From: Hoplostethus atlanticus
Taxonomy: Eukaryota; Chordata; Actinopteri; Trachichthyiformes; Trachichthyidae
DNA length: 64,000 nt
Reading direction: 5' to 3'
NCBI GenBank assembly: GCA_034670405.1
Contig: JAXDDX010000051.1
Span: 525,501 to 589,500 of the forward strand
The notes below the pieces were generated by a model, which saw nothing but the letters and a program-made list of their open reading frames with translations, was not told the origin of the DNA and made no database searches. Shown here piece after piece: positions 50,871-61,999 of this stretch. Positions within the stretch are counted from its first letter, which is position 1, and the number at the start of each line of letters is the position of its first letter. A program made the translations under genes and the position numbers.

Positions 50871-53195
50871 GTTATTTATTAATGATCACTGTGATGAATT
50901 CATGCATTTCAGTAGCTCATAACAGATCAAGATGTCTAAACTTGGAATGCTTCTAGTTAATTAACTAAATCCTATCGTGCTTGTCTCGTCTCCCTTCATT
51001 CAAATGTAATGAATCTGTAGCTCTGTGTTTGTACACACCGCCTCTACGCTTTCCAAATCATGTATTTCCAGGCAGCCTAGCGTGGAGACTTTAACCCAAT
51101 TACTGAAAGGCTGAAACTGACATGTTGCTGTTTGTCAGGTCCGACGTCGGGTCTGGGTGAGCTAAAATGTCAGGCAGCATTCAATAAGCTCAGACTTAAA
51201 TGCTTCAGATCAAGAGACAGCACTTGTGTTTAATAAGATGGATCAAACAGTTGATAGCACCTGGTCGATGAAGTGGATCAGGCAGAGGGGAAAAGAGAAG
51301 TAATAATTATGAATATCTGTATCAAAGTCTTCTTTGAGCAAAACTGACCCCTTGTCAGCATTTCAGGGCATTTTTGCCAATATCCAAAATCTGTTAAGAG
51401 ACTTTTAGATGAGGCAATGGCTGGAGCTTAAGTTGTAAGAGCTTGGTGTAATATCATTGCTTGCCAGTGGAGAGAAGCCCATGTAAGTGTGCCTTTAATA
51501 GACAGGTCAACTTACTTATTTGTCTGTATTTAAACGCCACGGGGATAGAAGCATCGAGGGCTGTAAATGTGTAATACAGAATGTGTGAAAGCTGGAGATT
51601 GAACATTGATGTCATGATTGATACAAGGTGCAGAGTTGGACACCCTATTGATTGTCCCATACAATCGCACCCAAGATAAGTTCAAAATATGATGATGATT
51701 TTGGAGAAATAACATCTTGGGGCGTAATACATATTCTAGGAGAGTAAACACAGTACATTTTAAAAACGAACACCGAGCCTACATGGCAGGTCTCATTTCG
51801 ACTGTGCGCGTATCAAATCTAAAATTGTTCCATTTCCCTGGACTCTTGCCTTTTCACCTTTTCCTGGCTGTGGGCCGGCGGTGATGCCATGAGATGTTAA
51901 GACCTTTATCCGGTGCAGCCCATGTTTACTACTGACATTTATCACCCTCTTGTGAATACCTCACTCTCTCTTGCCTAGACCTGCCCCCCCCTTCCTGACT
52001 GCCCTTTGGCTTCAATTAGGAGACTCAGTCCCTCTTGGCTTAAGTACGACCCACGGCTAAACGTTTCCTTTCCAGTCACCCACAGCTGACAGAGATGTGA
52101 AATAATCCACTGTGTTCCCAAGCTTGAGGGGAGTATTCATACAAAACAACTCAGAGAATCTTATCTGTTTTCTCCCTTCTGATAGTAGGTACATTGTCCC
52201 TCATCATACAAAGAGGATCCCAGGTGAAAAGTATGAGGTCGTTTGGCAAGATGATCTTTCCTTCGTTCTCTCTACCACCCCCTCTCTCTCTCTCTCACTT
52301 GCTAGTTCATTCTGAAACTTTTACAACATTTTTAAACATTTGAACTTGAACAGAGGAAGAGAAACATCCGAGAAATGCATAGCCAACCACACAAAGAAAG
52401 GTAAAAGGAATCCTGTTTGGAAAGGCATGCGGGCAAATTGAACCACAGTACAACCAGGTTTGCTGTGAAATAAATTCTCAAACATTAGAAAGTTAGACAA
52501 TGTGTACAAAAAGCTTCTCAAACAATGGGTGGAAGGGAAGAATGTGAACTAGCTTGACCGCCTCCCATCTTCTCCTCAGTAGCTGTGTGTTGTTCTTTAA
52601 TATTGACTTCATCCGCAAGAGAGTAGCTGCCTTGTAGGGTCCTTCTCAACACCAGGTCGAGGCCAGAAACTGAGGGGAATCATGACTTCACAGTGGTTTT
52701 CCAAATACTTTCTCATGAATCATAACAAGCAGGAAGTGTGCCTGCTGTTATTTTTATGAAATCATTCACAATCAAGTTGCAGTCACTAGAAAACTAGGGA
52801 ATTTACTTGCCCCAGAGAATAAATCTGAAATCCTTTCTTCATTCCGCTTCTTAAATGTCCTTTCCAATCTGAACCCACTTGAACCCTCTGACAACATCAA
52901 AAAAAGCGAATATTGCTTGGATATTACAGAAAATGAGGCATAGATTCAAAGAGAGGAGTCACAATCCAGTTACGGAGTGACTGTGTGAGATGGAAAGTGT
53001 GGGGCTAATTTCATTAATATTCTATCTCTGGGTATTTACTGCGACAGTGGAGTTAACTCAAGTATTCCTTACACATATCTTAAATGTCCTCCAGCCGGCA
53101 CATACGCTTCATTAACCTTTGTCATTTTCAACCTTTTTGGCCTCATAATTTACAGTCTCTCATGCGCACACATAAATGCATGCACGCACGAACGC

Positions 53196-53220
53196 ACCCA
53201 CACACACACACACACACACA
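53196..53220. repeat. (CA)n microsatellite
   Basis: A CA dinucleotide tract preceded by degenerate ACGCACG repeats. Confidence 0.95.
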
Positions 53221-55038
53221 GTCCCTCTCCTATTTCCCACAGAGAGTGTAGAGCAAAGAAATTAAACAATTCTTCTAGTGTAAGTGTGGATTCCTTACAT
53301 AGCCCTGATAAGAAAAGTTTCATGGTTAGTGAAGTTCCCAGGGATCCAGGCTCTCCAAATCTTTAAAGGACTGGTTCAATTAAGTGACAGGGACAGCAAA
53401 TCATTGGTGCCCCTGAAATTCCTGCCCTGATTGTGACCAAAATTAAAGTTAAATGACTTAAAATGCATTTTCAAAGCTCAAATATGGATGGCAATAGTAA
53501 AATCAAGTCTTTTTCATGTCCTGCAAATTTTATTTTATTGTATTTTATTTATTTTGACTTTACAAAATGCATTTTTCAATTGTTTCACATGTTTTTCTTC
53601 TATTATTCTGTATTTGACACGCTGTGTAGACCGGGAGAACCTCGGACAAAATTAATTCATGGGATCTCATCTAAACATCTGGATGCAAAAGTTTTATTTT
53701 GAGCCTTTTTTGCGTTCAGGCGAAAGGGGGGATTTGACTGTAGAATTTCAACAAGGCAAGGCTCCCACATTTATTCACACTATCATCTTCTGGAACATGT
53801 TTGTTTTTCCCGGAGAAGGTTAAAGTGAAGGTTCTTTGACACAGTGTAGGTTAAAGAATAATAAACCAAAAACACTCTCTCTTGCATCAGAGGCTTAGCA
53901 ATCTCCATATTTCATTTACACACCTCACCGGGACGTATTGATTTCCATATTCCAATGTATATTACTGAAATAAGCATTTGTGTGAGCACGTCAAATTGTA
54001 TGAAGTGCCTATAATCCCCCATTCACCTCAACTGCTTCAGCCAATTATAACCCTGTCTGGTATTCCAGCGGTTTTGCAGTTCCAGGGAGCAAGCAAAACG
54101 TTAATTGGGATTTGTAGTTCAGACAGTGTTTGAGTGCCTTTGATTGGTCAGCATGTGGCTCACGTATGTGGCGCTATATCTGCCTTCTGTGATTGATGAA
54201 CTGGTGTTTGTGGGTCTGCCCACCATGGCTGCCATTACCCAGCCGTGCGCTGACAAATGATTCACCAGCATGGAAGACCAGAAACACTTTGCAATATGGC
54301 GGCATACTGAGAAGGATATTGACTGTGAGTTCAGTGCGTATTCTCGTCCGCACAGCTGCCTGAAGACAGTAATAATGGGCAGACAGATTGTCATGCCAAG
54401 GGCCATGTTTGATACAAATGTGAGCCCTTCTGTAAGACACGAGCACAGTGCTTTCACTGCACTTATACGCCAGCACCTTTATCCTTCACTTAGACAGGTT
54501 AGGATTGTATTTGTCTTTTACAACACCAAAACAGGGTACTGGCTGGAAAGTAGGTTTTGAAAGCCAGAAATCTCAGCACCTGGCAAAGTAATCATTGAGT
54601 CATTGGTGTTGATCAATAACCCTATCAAACACCCACAGGTATATTATGGTCATTTTGTGCTATGGGATAGTAAAAACCGTACTTATTTCACCTTTAATAA
54701 AGCCTGGTGGAAAAATGTGTTTGCATTGTGTTGCTGTTGAGGAACATTAAATAGATGTAAATGTGAAACTGGTGTGAAGCTGTTTATAGTTCCATTTAGT
54801 TTTAGTCAGCAATATCTCTGAGCATTGTAATCTACTTTTTGTCAAATGTGATTCAGTCAAATCCGTCCTATTTCTATCTTATAATGTCTATATCCACTGC
54901 AACGGGCCTACTTGAAGATTTCAAATAGCTTTCAGAAGTTTTGCTTGCAAGGGAGGAACATGCTCTGTGGATATGAGAGCTGGAATGGGGTGAAGGGGGG
55001 CAAGGAAGGTAAAGAGAGGTAAAGAATATGCATTTACT

Positions 55039-55044
55039 CTCTCT

Positions 55045-55091
<47 letters not shown>
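55039..55091. repeat. (CT)n microsatellite
   Basis: A long polypyrimidine CT tract with one TTC interruption, ending in TCCAG. It resembles a strong 3' splice site tract, but no SorCS-like exon follows. Confidence 0.95.
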
Positions 55092-55092
<1 letters not shown>

Positions 55093-55314
55093 GGCAAAAA
55101 CATGACCAAATTATCCTCTTTTTATTTTTTACAGTGACATCTTTGTTCATAGAGATCACTTGGTAATCAAACAGTGTGTCCAGTACTGTGACATCTTTTT
55201 TCTTGGATTTTCTGTTGATGACGTTTCTGTCTTTTCTTTGTCTGTTCAGCCATGTTGGCTATCGCTGCTCATGCTAACTACCCAGTTCTTCTTCTATTTA
55301 TTCCACATAAACCA

Positions 55315-55347
55315 CTGTTGCTGCTGCTGCTGTTGCTGCTGCTGCTG
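55315..55347 (+). repeat. Interrupted (CTG)n trinucleotide repeat
   Basis: CTG units with two TTG interruptions, about 11 units, lying 1.1 kb upstream of the 56426 exon in the sense orientation. Confidence 0.93.
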
Positions 55348-55684
55348 GCATACGTTTGTTGATTAATATTTTTCATCATAAAAGTAATACCACTTCGCTA
55401 TTGATGTCTCTCTTCCAGTTGGCTGACATTATGTGATCATTATGTGACTTGGCTCTGCAGTGTAACTCACCTCCAGCTACACTGCTGGGAGACAAGCTGA
55501 CCAACCACTTAGTCTGTTATGAACTGGTTGTCTAACATCTTGATTTGGGGACCTGAAGTTGATATGCATCATCAGAAACAAGGGATACTCCTGGGGCAGA
55601 TATTTGTCAGGCCAGTCCGTATTTACTATTGGTAATAGTTTGCTTCTAAGCACACGCACATGCATGCAATTGCACACACAGATA

Positions 55685-55712
55685 CACACACACACACACA
55701 CACAAACACACA
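55685..55712. repeat. (CA)n microsatellite
   Basis: A CA tract with a single CAAACA interruption. Confidence 0.93.
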
Positions 55713-56425
55713 CAAAGCTGTGCGTCAGGATGCACATACTCACAAATGTGCATTTCTACACTCTGCTAATGATAAGAACATTTGTAAGCGTTCAGGTCCA
55801 GTGATTCAATTATATTTGTGTCTGATTTTATCTGACGACTTCTTTTTTTCTCTCCTAAACTTGGCACAGTCACATAAATGCCAGACCTCTAACAAAAGAA
55901 GGAAGCTCATGGGAAATTAGTGCTTTCAAGGCCTGACTGCGCATAGACGGCGAGAATGAAGAGAGAGAGAAAAACACCGCAGAAATCAGAATGATGAGAC
56001 ACACGCACACAGCCGCTCACACACACAGACAAACACACACACATTTGATGCAATTTGTACCGAAGAGTGTCTGTATCGTACTGATTATGATATCATCGAG
56101 TTGAAGAGATACCAATTATTAATTGAGATATGGTATGATCAGTGAATATCTCTGACAGCAAAGATGACAAGTTTGAAGATGCTAATCTGGAGCCACAGAT
56201 TAGATATAGTAATTGGTCTCGATCGTGTTCTCTATTTTGAACATGTATGCCCCAATTCGAATGCAATGTGGTTTAGCCTAAAACCAAAGAGACACTTTTT
56301 TGGTTTTGTGCATTTATTTTTTTAATGTTGAAGTCAACACAGTAGAAATTCACCACTTAGCACCACTTTCCCTAATCTTTGCCTTGTCTCATCCATCCAT
56401 CCATCTATCCTCTGTTCTGATTCAG

Positions 56426-56584
56426 ATCATGCTGCTAACTGACCCTGAGGTGGAGAGCAGTCTCCTGATCAGCTCTGATGAGGGAGCCACCTACCAGAAA
56501 TACCGGCTCAGCTTCTACATCCTGAGCCTACTCTTCCACCCAGAGCAGGAGGACTGGATCCTGGCTTACAGCCATGACCAGAAG
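56426..56584 (+). CDS. sorcs1: SorCS VPS10-domain receptor, coding exon (probably exon 4)
   Basis: This 159-bp exon of exactly 53 codons begins and ends at codon boundaries (phase 0/0). It follows TGATTCAG and precedes GTGAGA. It opens IMLLTDPEVESSLLISSDEG, continues ATYQKYRLSFY, and ends with HPEQEDWILAYSHDQK. SSDEGATYQKY is a canonical Asp-box of the VPS10 beta-propeller. The open frame runs on into flanking intron on both sides (56300-56758), but similarity to the family stops at the splice sites. LLTDPE, ESSLLI and DWILAYS favour SORCS1, since SORCS3 as I recall it has LLSDPE, SSILI and DWVLAYS. This is the most diagnostic exon in the window. Confidence 0.96.
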
Positions 56585-57561
56585 GTGAGAGAATGGGCTA
56601 GGCTAGCTAGATTGTTGGGCTCTCTGTTTAGGGTATTAAAAGGAGCTGAGCAGGTGAGTCAGACAAGGAACAAAGCTACTGGGATGCAGTGGCTGAGAGC
56701 ATGTTGGATCAATGTGAGATGCTATTATGCTAGAGTTTGGCTCAAAGCTCAGAGTTGATACATTTTGATTGAGAGAGAGTTTCAAACTCACCGTGGCTGT
56801 CAGCTCGCAAAGGCAGCAATTTTCTAGAGGAAGTAATTGTTGACGCCACAATCACGTGCAGTAATAACAGAAGCTCAAATACACCACATCAACTTTATTC
56901 ATAACCCATTCTAAAGGCACAGATCATGTTTGAGTCCTGCAGGGAGGACATTTGCAGCACAGCAGCTTTGGGTGATATCTTTTTAAAACTACAAATCCCT
57001 GTAAACCTTTAAGCTTCTTGGCCATTAAATCGTCACCAGGGCTGGGATTTGTTCCAATAACATTACAACAAAGGGAAAACCATCTGCGAGGGAGGAAAAC
57101 TGATTTAAAAAAGTCCAAACACATTACTGTGGGTCAAATGCTTCCCCCTGTGCGTCTTACACATGAAGCTAGACTAACCTAACACTCCTTCAGAGTGACT
57201 CAGTGGTTTTATATGCCCATCGTGCTCAGTCTTTAAGTCAAATGCATACATTAATACGTTAAACTGTAAATCCTCGAATTATGATGTAGAGACCGAGTAC
57301 AAATGTTTTTCAAATACATAATCATCGTATATAGGAGACAGTGTCTGGGTAACGATAATTATCTGTGAACTAGTGAGGGAGAGACAGTAATTTATAATGG
57401 ATATCTTCTAGTTTGCTTCAGAGGTGCAATTTATAGCCATTTTAGGAATGACCATTTGCATTAATAAAATGCTTTCGTTGCAACCGAGCCCATTTGGGTC
57501 TAATGTTTCACTTCTGATGAATAATGAAGGCAGTCTCCTCTGCTGAGCCGAGGAGTCTCGT

Positions 57562-57562
<1 letters not shown>

Positions 57563-57600
<38 letters not shown>

Positions 57601-57679
57601 CATGCTTCTAGTTGGCTTGCCCTTCTGGAATGTACATCACACCTGCATTGTGCAGCGAGTATAATCCTTCATATACACA

Positions 57680-57714
<35 letters not shown>
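57563..57714. repeat. GT/GA and CA microsatellite pair
   Basis: A compound (GT)n(GA)n tract at 57563-57600 and a (CA)n tract at 57675-57714, separated by about 75 bp of unique sequence. The GT and CA tracts are complementary and could pair as a cruciform. Confidence 0.92.
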
Positions 57715-57717
<3 letters not shown>

Positions 57718-58020
57718 TTTTAACACATAGGCAAACATTTTATTGTGTCATGACTTCTAGATTTCTGTAACCCATAAACACCACTAGATTCCTGGAACGT
57801 TATGTTCAAGTTCTCTTTTCAGCCATTTCCACTTCAGTTTACTAGAATTCAGCTGTGATTAGTATTCTTGAATAAGTATAGTAATAGTATAGTAAAGTAA
57901 TAAGTAGCAACTGAGTAAAAAAAGGCTTTTGATAAATGATGAAAACAAACAGTTATTGGTAATGGACTCAGACTTTTGGACCCCACTGTATGTTAGGTGA
58001 ATCATAGGTCTATTTCTGAG

Positions 58021-58240
58021 TGGTTAGCACTGTTGCCTGGGTCATGGGTTTGAATCTCGGCCCTGGTCCTTTCTGTGTGGAGTTTGCATGTTCTCCCCAT
58101 TTTCATGTGGGTTTCCTCCAGGTGTTCCGGTTTCCTCCCACAGTCCAAAGTCATGACATGCAAGTTAGGTGGATTGGAAAATTGCCCATAGGTGTGAATG
58201 TGAGTGTGTTTTTCTGTCTATCTGTGTTCGCACTGTGATG
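58021..58240 (+). mobile_element. SINE-like repeat with tRNA-like head
   Basis: TGGTTAGCACTGTTGCC (A-box-like) and GGGTTTGAATCTCGG (B-box-like) are followed by the fish repeat core TGTGTGGAGTTTGCATGTTC, CTCCCACAGTCCAAAG and TAGGTGTGAATGTGAGTGTG. The order of blocks matches a very common fish interspersed repeat. The copy has several indels. Confidence 0.75.
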
Positions 58241-58329
58241 GACTGAGCAGGTGAGCTGCGCAGGTGTACACCTGGCAAGGATTTTAAGGCCGGGCAGCAA
58301 CCAAGTACAGGTGCTTAAGACTTGCAGCA

Positions 58330-58620
58330 CTCTTGGAGCCCCCCCCCCCCAGTCTTCTACTCTATCGTGGGTGAATTCATCAGGACTGCATTTGCACCCG
58401 TTCTCTGGAAAACATCTACAGGCTTACCATTACCCAAGAAACACACTCTGAGCCAAATCATTACCGGCCAGTGGCACTTACACCAATTATTATGAAATGC
58501 CTCGAAAAACTGTTGTTGAATTCCATCCTCCCTATTTTCAGCCCACAATTGGATACTCGCCAGTTTGCCTACAAAGCCAAGCAAGGGACGGAGGATGCTG
58601 TGGCATGTGTACATAGTTAG
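58330..58620 (+). mobile_element. Rex1/L2-like LINE reverse-transcriptase fragment
   Basis: From 58456 the + frame reads NHYRPVALTPIIMKCLEKLL, then SILPIFSPQLDTRQFAYKAK and QGTEDAVA. This is the RT fingers block (YRPVALT..MKC.E) leading to QFAY. Upstream, LPLPKKHTLSQ is the preceding P.PK block in another frame, which shows a one-base frameshift. A poly-C run lies at 58340-58349. The element is truncated on both sides. Confidence 0.82.
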
Positions 58621-59309
58621 AATGAAAAATGTTTTGTCTTATTATTTCTTACCTGAGAGATTTAAATCAAAGTCAATTTGACCAACATATATCCGCACAA
58701 AGGATTGGCCAAGCTTTTGAATAGAATCTGTTCATGTGCGCATTGCTTGGTAAAGACACAAAAATAGCACAGAACCCACCTGTGCCCTGGGCTGTTCGCC
58801 TTTGACATCTGGGCATACACCCCATAATCCTTGACACCAAAATTGCACTGTGCTGCTTGATCGTTACTGACACACCCGCTCCTCCGTGTGCCTCTCCTCC
58901 CACTTTCAAGTTTGCGGCGAGTCACCAAAATGCCAAACGGGTGCAGGCAAGACAAAAAACCTGCGTGCACCTGACGAAAATACCATTTTGCCTCATGAAA
59001 ATACAGCCCATTGTCTTAAGCGCACTTTACGACATTAGAACAGCTAATCATTTTTCACCTAATAATTCAATACTATTCAAGTCAAATTGCAATTTGAAGG
59101 CAGCAAGGAAGGATGTTTTAAAGTTGATGTGCCATAATAGTTCACTTTTACACCAATAACGTCGATTTGGAGGAACAAATTAATAATTATGAATGAATCG
59201 TCTTGAGCTCGCAACATATCAAGTCTGCAATGGTATGTACTGGTGCAAGTAAAGCGAACCTCCCACTCCGTGTTCCCCATCAAAGCTCATTGAATTAGTC
59301 TGACAGCAG

Positions 59310-59960
59310 CTCTTCCAATGTCCGGTGTGGAGCTCCAGCTCAGGGAGACAGCTTCAACAGGGTTCAGCACTGCGGACAGCGCACAGTCCCACATTGGAGG
59401 CAGCTGGCCAAAGTATGGGAGGGGAGATATATTCCCGCCCTGGTCTGGCAGGGGTGGAGAGGAAGCAGCTGATGGCCATCAGCAATCAGGGGCAGCCTAT
59501 TTAAGCCATGCCAGACACCTCAACCAGGAGAGAGGCAGGTTGGTGCATGAGTGCGAGCAGACTGAATCGCTGGTATGGTAAGGAGCTTTGGAGGACTGAA
59601 AAGTGGAGTGTTGCTGATTGACCTGCACAGCACAGGTCAAACACAGACGAGTCAATCCACTTTTCCAAGATTCAGGTTTCCAGGGAGGAAACCTGCTAAA
59701 GATCGACACGACAACGGCTTGGATCTCGAACGAACAGGACTCAGATGCTGATCAACTCCGCTGCTATCCCTCCATTTCTCACTCCCTGCCCTTTGTGTGT
59801 CTCCCCAGGTCCAAAGATCCATCCCCACCAAGGTCTAGAGGAAAAACCTTGGATCGGGAAGAATCTTTGTTTCTTTTCGCCCTCACTCCTTATTAATAGA
59901 ATATCCTCTGTTTGTCTACTCCAAACCCAGGACTTGTTATTCTCACAATTTAAATTCCAC
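59310..59960 (+). mobile_element. Possible solo LTR (Gypsy-like) or other GC-richer repeat
   Basis: A GC-richer block set in AT-rich intron. It contains AGCAATCAGGGGCAGCC followed by TATTTAAGCC (a TATA-like box at about 59499), as seen near the promoter of fish Gypsy LTRs. It lacks coding similarity in its overlapping 60-100 residue frames. Exact TG/CA ends and a target duplication were not found, so the call is weak. Confidence 0.35.
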
Positions 59961-61029
59961 TACAGAGCAAAGAGCCACAATAGCTAGTCTCCTTTCCCCT
60001 TGCCCACTCAAGTTAAGCTCTCTTAAACTGCAAATGGCTTCTGTAAATGATCAAAGTACAGGCTACAGTGAGTCACAGAGCCACTGACAACGATCGCAGT
60101 GTTAAGCATTGCAAGCTTTATTCTGTGTAGGCTAATGAACAAATCACCAAAAAGTTCCTAGCTCTATTTGGAGGCAGGGTAAACCTTGGGAAAGACGACG
60201 ACAATGTGATTGCTGTTACTGTGGAAGCTTCATTGAAAGTGCTAGCTCCTGTAGCCCTAACCCCCCTCCCATCTCCTGCTCTTCGCTTCTCCACTGTGCC
60301 TTGCTTGACTAAATGCTAACTCGGTGTTGGAGGATAATTAGTCAAAGTGTTTTCCTGCCTGCCCCCCTCCCTTATACATCTGCTTTAATGCAGCTCGGCA
60401 TAGAAGTCATATCTCATCACCCATGCTGTTTGTCTACCCTGGTTTGACATATACGTAACGGTTGCAGGGAACATAAGTTTGTATATGCTCACCGTCTGTC
60501 ATTCAGTGATCCAGTAAATCAGATGGAGTGGTGGAAACAAATATATATGCTATAAGGGCTGTATTAGGTCACGCTGCACCGTTTATTACTCTTATCCTCA
60601 TAGTGTTTTAGGTGATTTGTGCCAAGTGATCTGATGAAGTCAGCAATGCTGCTTGTCCTCGAGCCCTTTTTGTTACTTTCAAATACAAGGACATATAAGG
60701 AAACAAAGAAGAAATTCCAAAAATTACACACAATTATCAAAATATATTTTTGGCATCACAGCATTTTCTGTAAATCATACTAAAGTATCCCAAACTGAGC
60801 TCAGGCACTTTTGCTGCCTAAATCTTCACTAAATATAATAATAGTTCATTGTGATGTCCCTAGACCACTTCTGGGGCACACCTTTTGCCAAAATGACAGC
60901 TATAATGGTCAAGAAAGCCAACAAGATGAAAAATAGCATTGCTAGCAGTGGTGAGAAAGGGCAAGATGTCAGAATCATTGGAAGCTTTGTAGGGCACATC
61001 AGCTATGACCTTCATGGAGACTTGGATTG

Positions 61030-61400
61030 TCAGTGTTCTTGAGCTGACTGGGAAGATCAAGCTCAGGAGGGCCCACCAAGTGTTGGGATCAACAAGGAAA
61101 AGAGCCAAGGGTCCTCGCAGGCCATTTCCCCGTGTAATGATTGTGTGTTTCCACCACTATGGCGATCGGGCTTGAGTGCTGGAAGAAGAGTATCCACCAA
61201 CAAGGGCTTGAAGTTCTTTCAAGACTACCGGAAGACTTTGTCTATCGGAACTCCAAGAAAATGTTGGGCATTTGACGAGGCCAGAAAGAAACTTCAGACA
61301 CTTTTGATACATAATTATGGCCTAAATTACCCTGCGACACTGAGGATCACTGTCAATAACTTTACAGTCTTTTGACAACCCCGAAGAAGCAATGACATAA
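61030..61400 (+). mobile_element. L1-type LINE ORF1 relic
   Basis: Decayed ORF1 protein (RNA-binding chaperone) sequence appears in shifting + frames: RRAHQVLGSTRKRAKGPRRP, then PRVMIVCFHHYGDR, FFQDYRKT, FDEARKKLQTL, and NYGLNYPATLRITVNNFTVF. These match in order the RAHR...RP..I.RFH, FFPD, R..F...K..L and Y.L.YPA.LR blocks of fish L1/Swimmer-type ORF1. About 150 bp after it (61420-61560) may be the inter-ORF region. No ORF2 follows. Confidence 0.75.
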
Positions 61401-61882
61401 ACACTCTGAGAGGAGAAGACAATGGGCCAGGGGACTAACTATCCGATTAGCCTGGATGGATGGGCTAATTTGCGGACTGTTATGCCTCCACTGTGACAAG
61501 GTGCCCATCCTGATAGTTATTTATGGGTATTTGTTTACTGGTGAGTTGAGATGCCATAGGGCTATGATGCTCTCATAGGGCCGCAAACAACGTGCCAGTG
61601 TTTCTAAAGCTTTCACACGGAGAAAGCCAACAACGCTCTAAAAGGTGGAGATTTAACATACAGTTGTTGAATGATAGCAGTTTTATCTGTTATTTTAAAA
61701 CTGAGTATCAGCTTTTATACTCTCACAATAATACTCCAGCGGTACCCCCCGCCATATTATGAGAGACAACTAAGGTGTATACACGTGGATTAATCATACG
61801 AAAAAAAGTGTGAAGCAAAAATCCCAGGTCCAACAACACAGGCTGGAATTGTAGTTATCTGTAGGGCATACTCCCAAAACTA

Positions 61883-61925
61883 CAGTGGCCCTGAAGTGCA
61901 AAACAAAAAAAAAAAAAAACAAGCT
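61883..61925 (+). mobile_element. Possible hAT-like terminus
   Basis: CAGTGGCCCTGAAGTGCAAA followed by an A run resembles a hAT terminal repeat found in fish. No partner end or target duplication was found. Confidence 0.3.
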
Positions 61926-61999
61926 CAACATTGCCAATTCAGAAAACAAAAGACATTAAAGTGACTTAAACTGGAAAGGGTAGGTACCTATTGAACAAT

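Larger units (their letters stand above)
46223..56425 (+). other. SorCS intron 3 (probable numbering)
   Basis: This phase-0 intron begins with GTAAGG and ends with TGATTCAG. It carries CA-rich tracts at 47.72-47.94 kb, a purine-rich GA block at 48.10-48.29 kb, a tRNA-derived SINE at 50761-50870, and microsatellites at 53.2, 55.04, 55.32 and 55.68 kb. Stretches such as 48300-50225, 50870-53160 and 53225-55035 hold only unrecognised, mostly AT-rich intronic sequence and chance frames. Confidence 0.85.

Noticed and set aside
54119-54560. Overlapping + and - frames of about 100 residues
   Set aside because: Neither resembles a known protein. ATGGCGGC and TTTGTAGTTC hints of a DNA transposon were seen, but no inverted ends or target duplications could be found.
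55092-55366. Extra SorCS exon after the CT tract
   Set aside because: The following sequence has no VPS10 similarity, and exons at 46123 and 56426 already join in phase with contiguous family sequence.
56300-56758. Treating the whole 152-residue + frame as coding
   Set aside because: SorCS similarity is confined to 56426-56584, bounded by AG and GT. The flanks are intron read-through.
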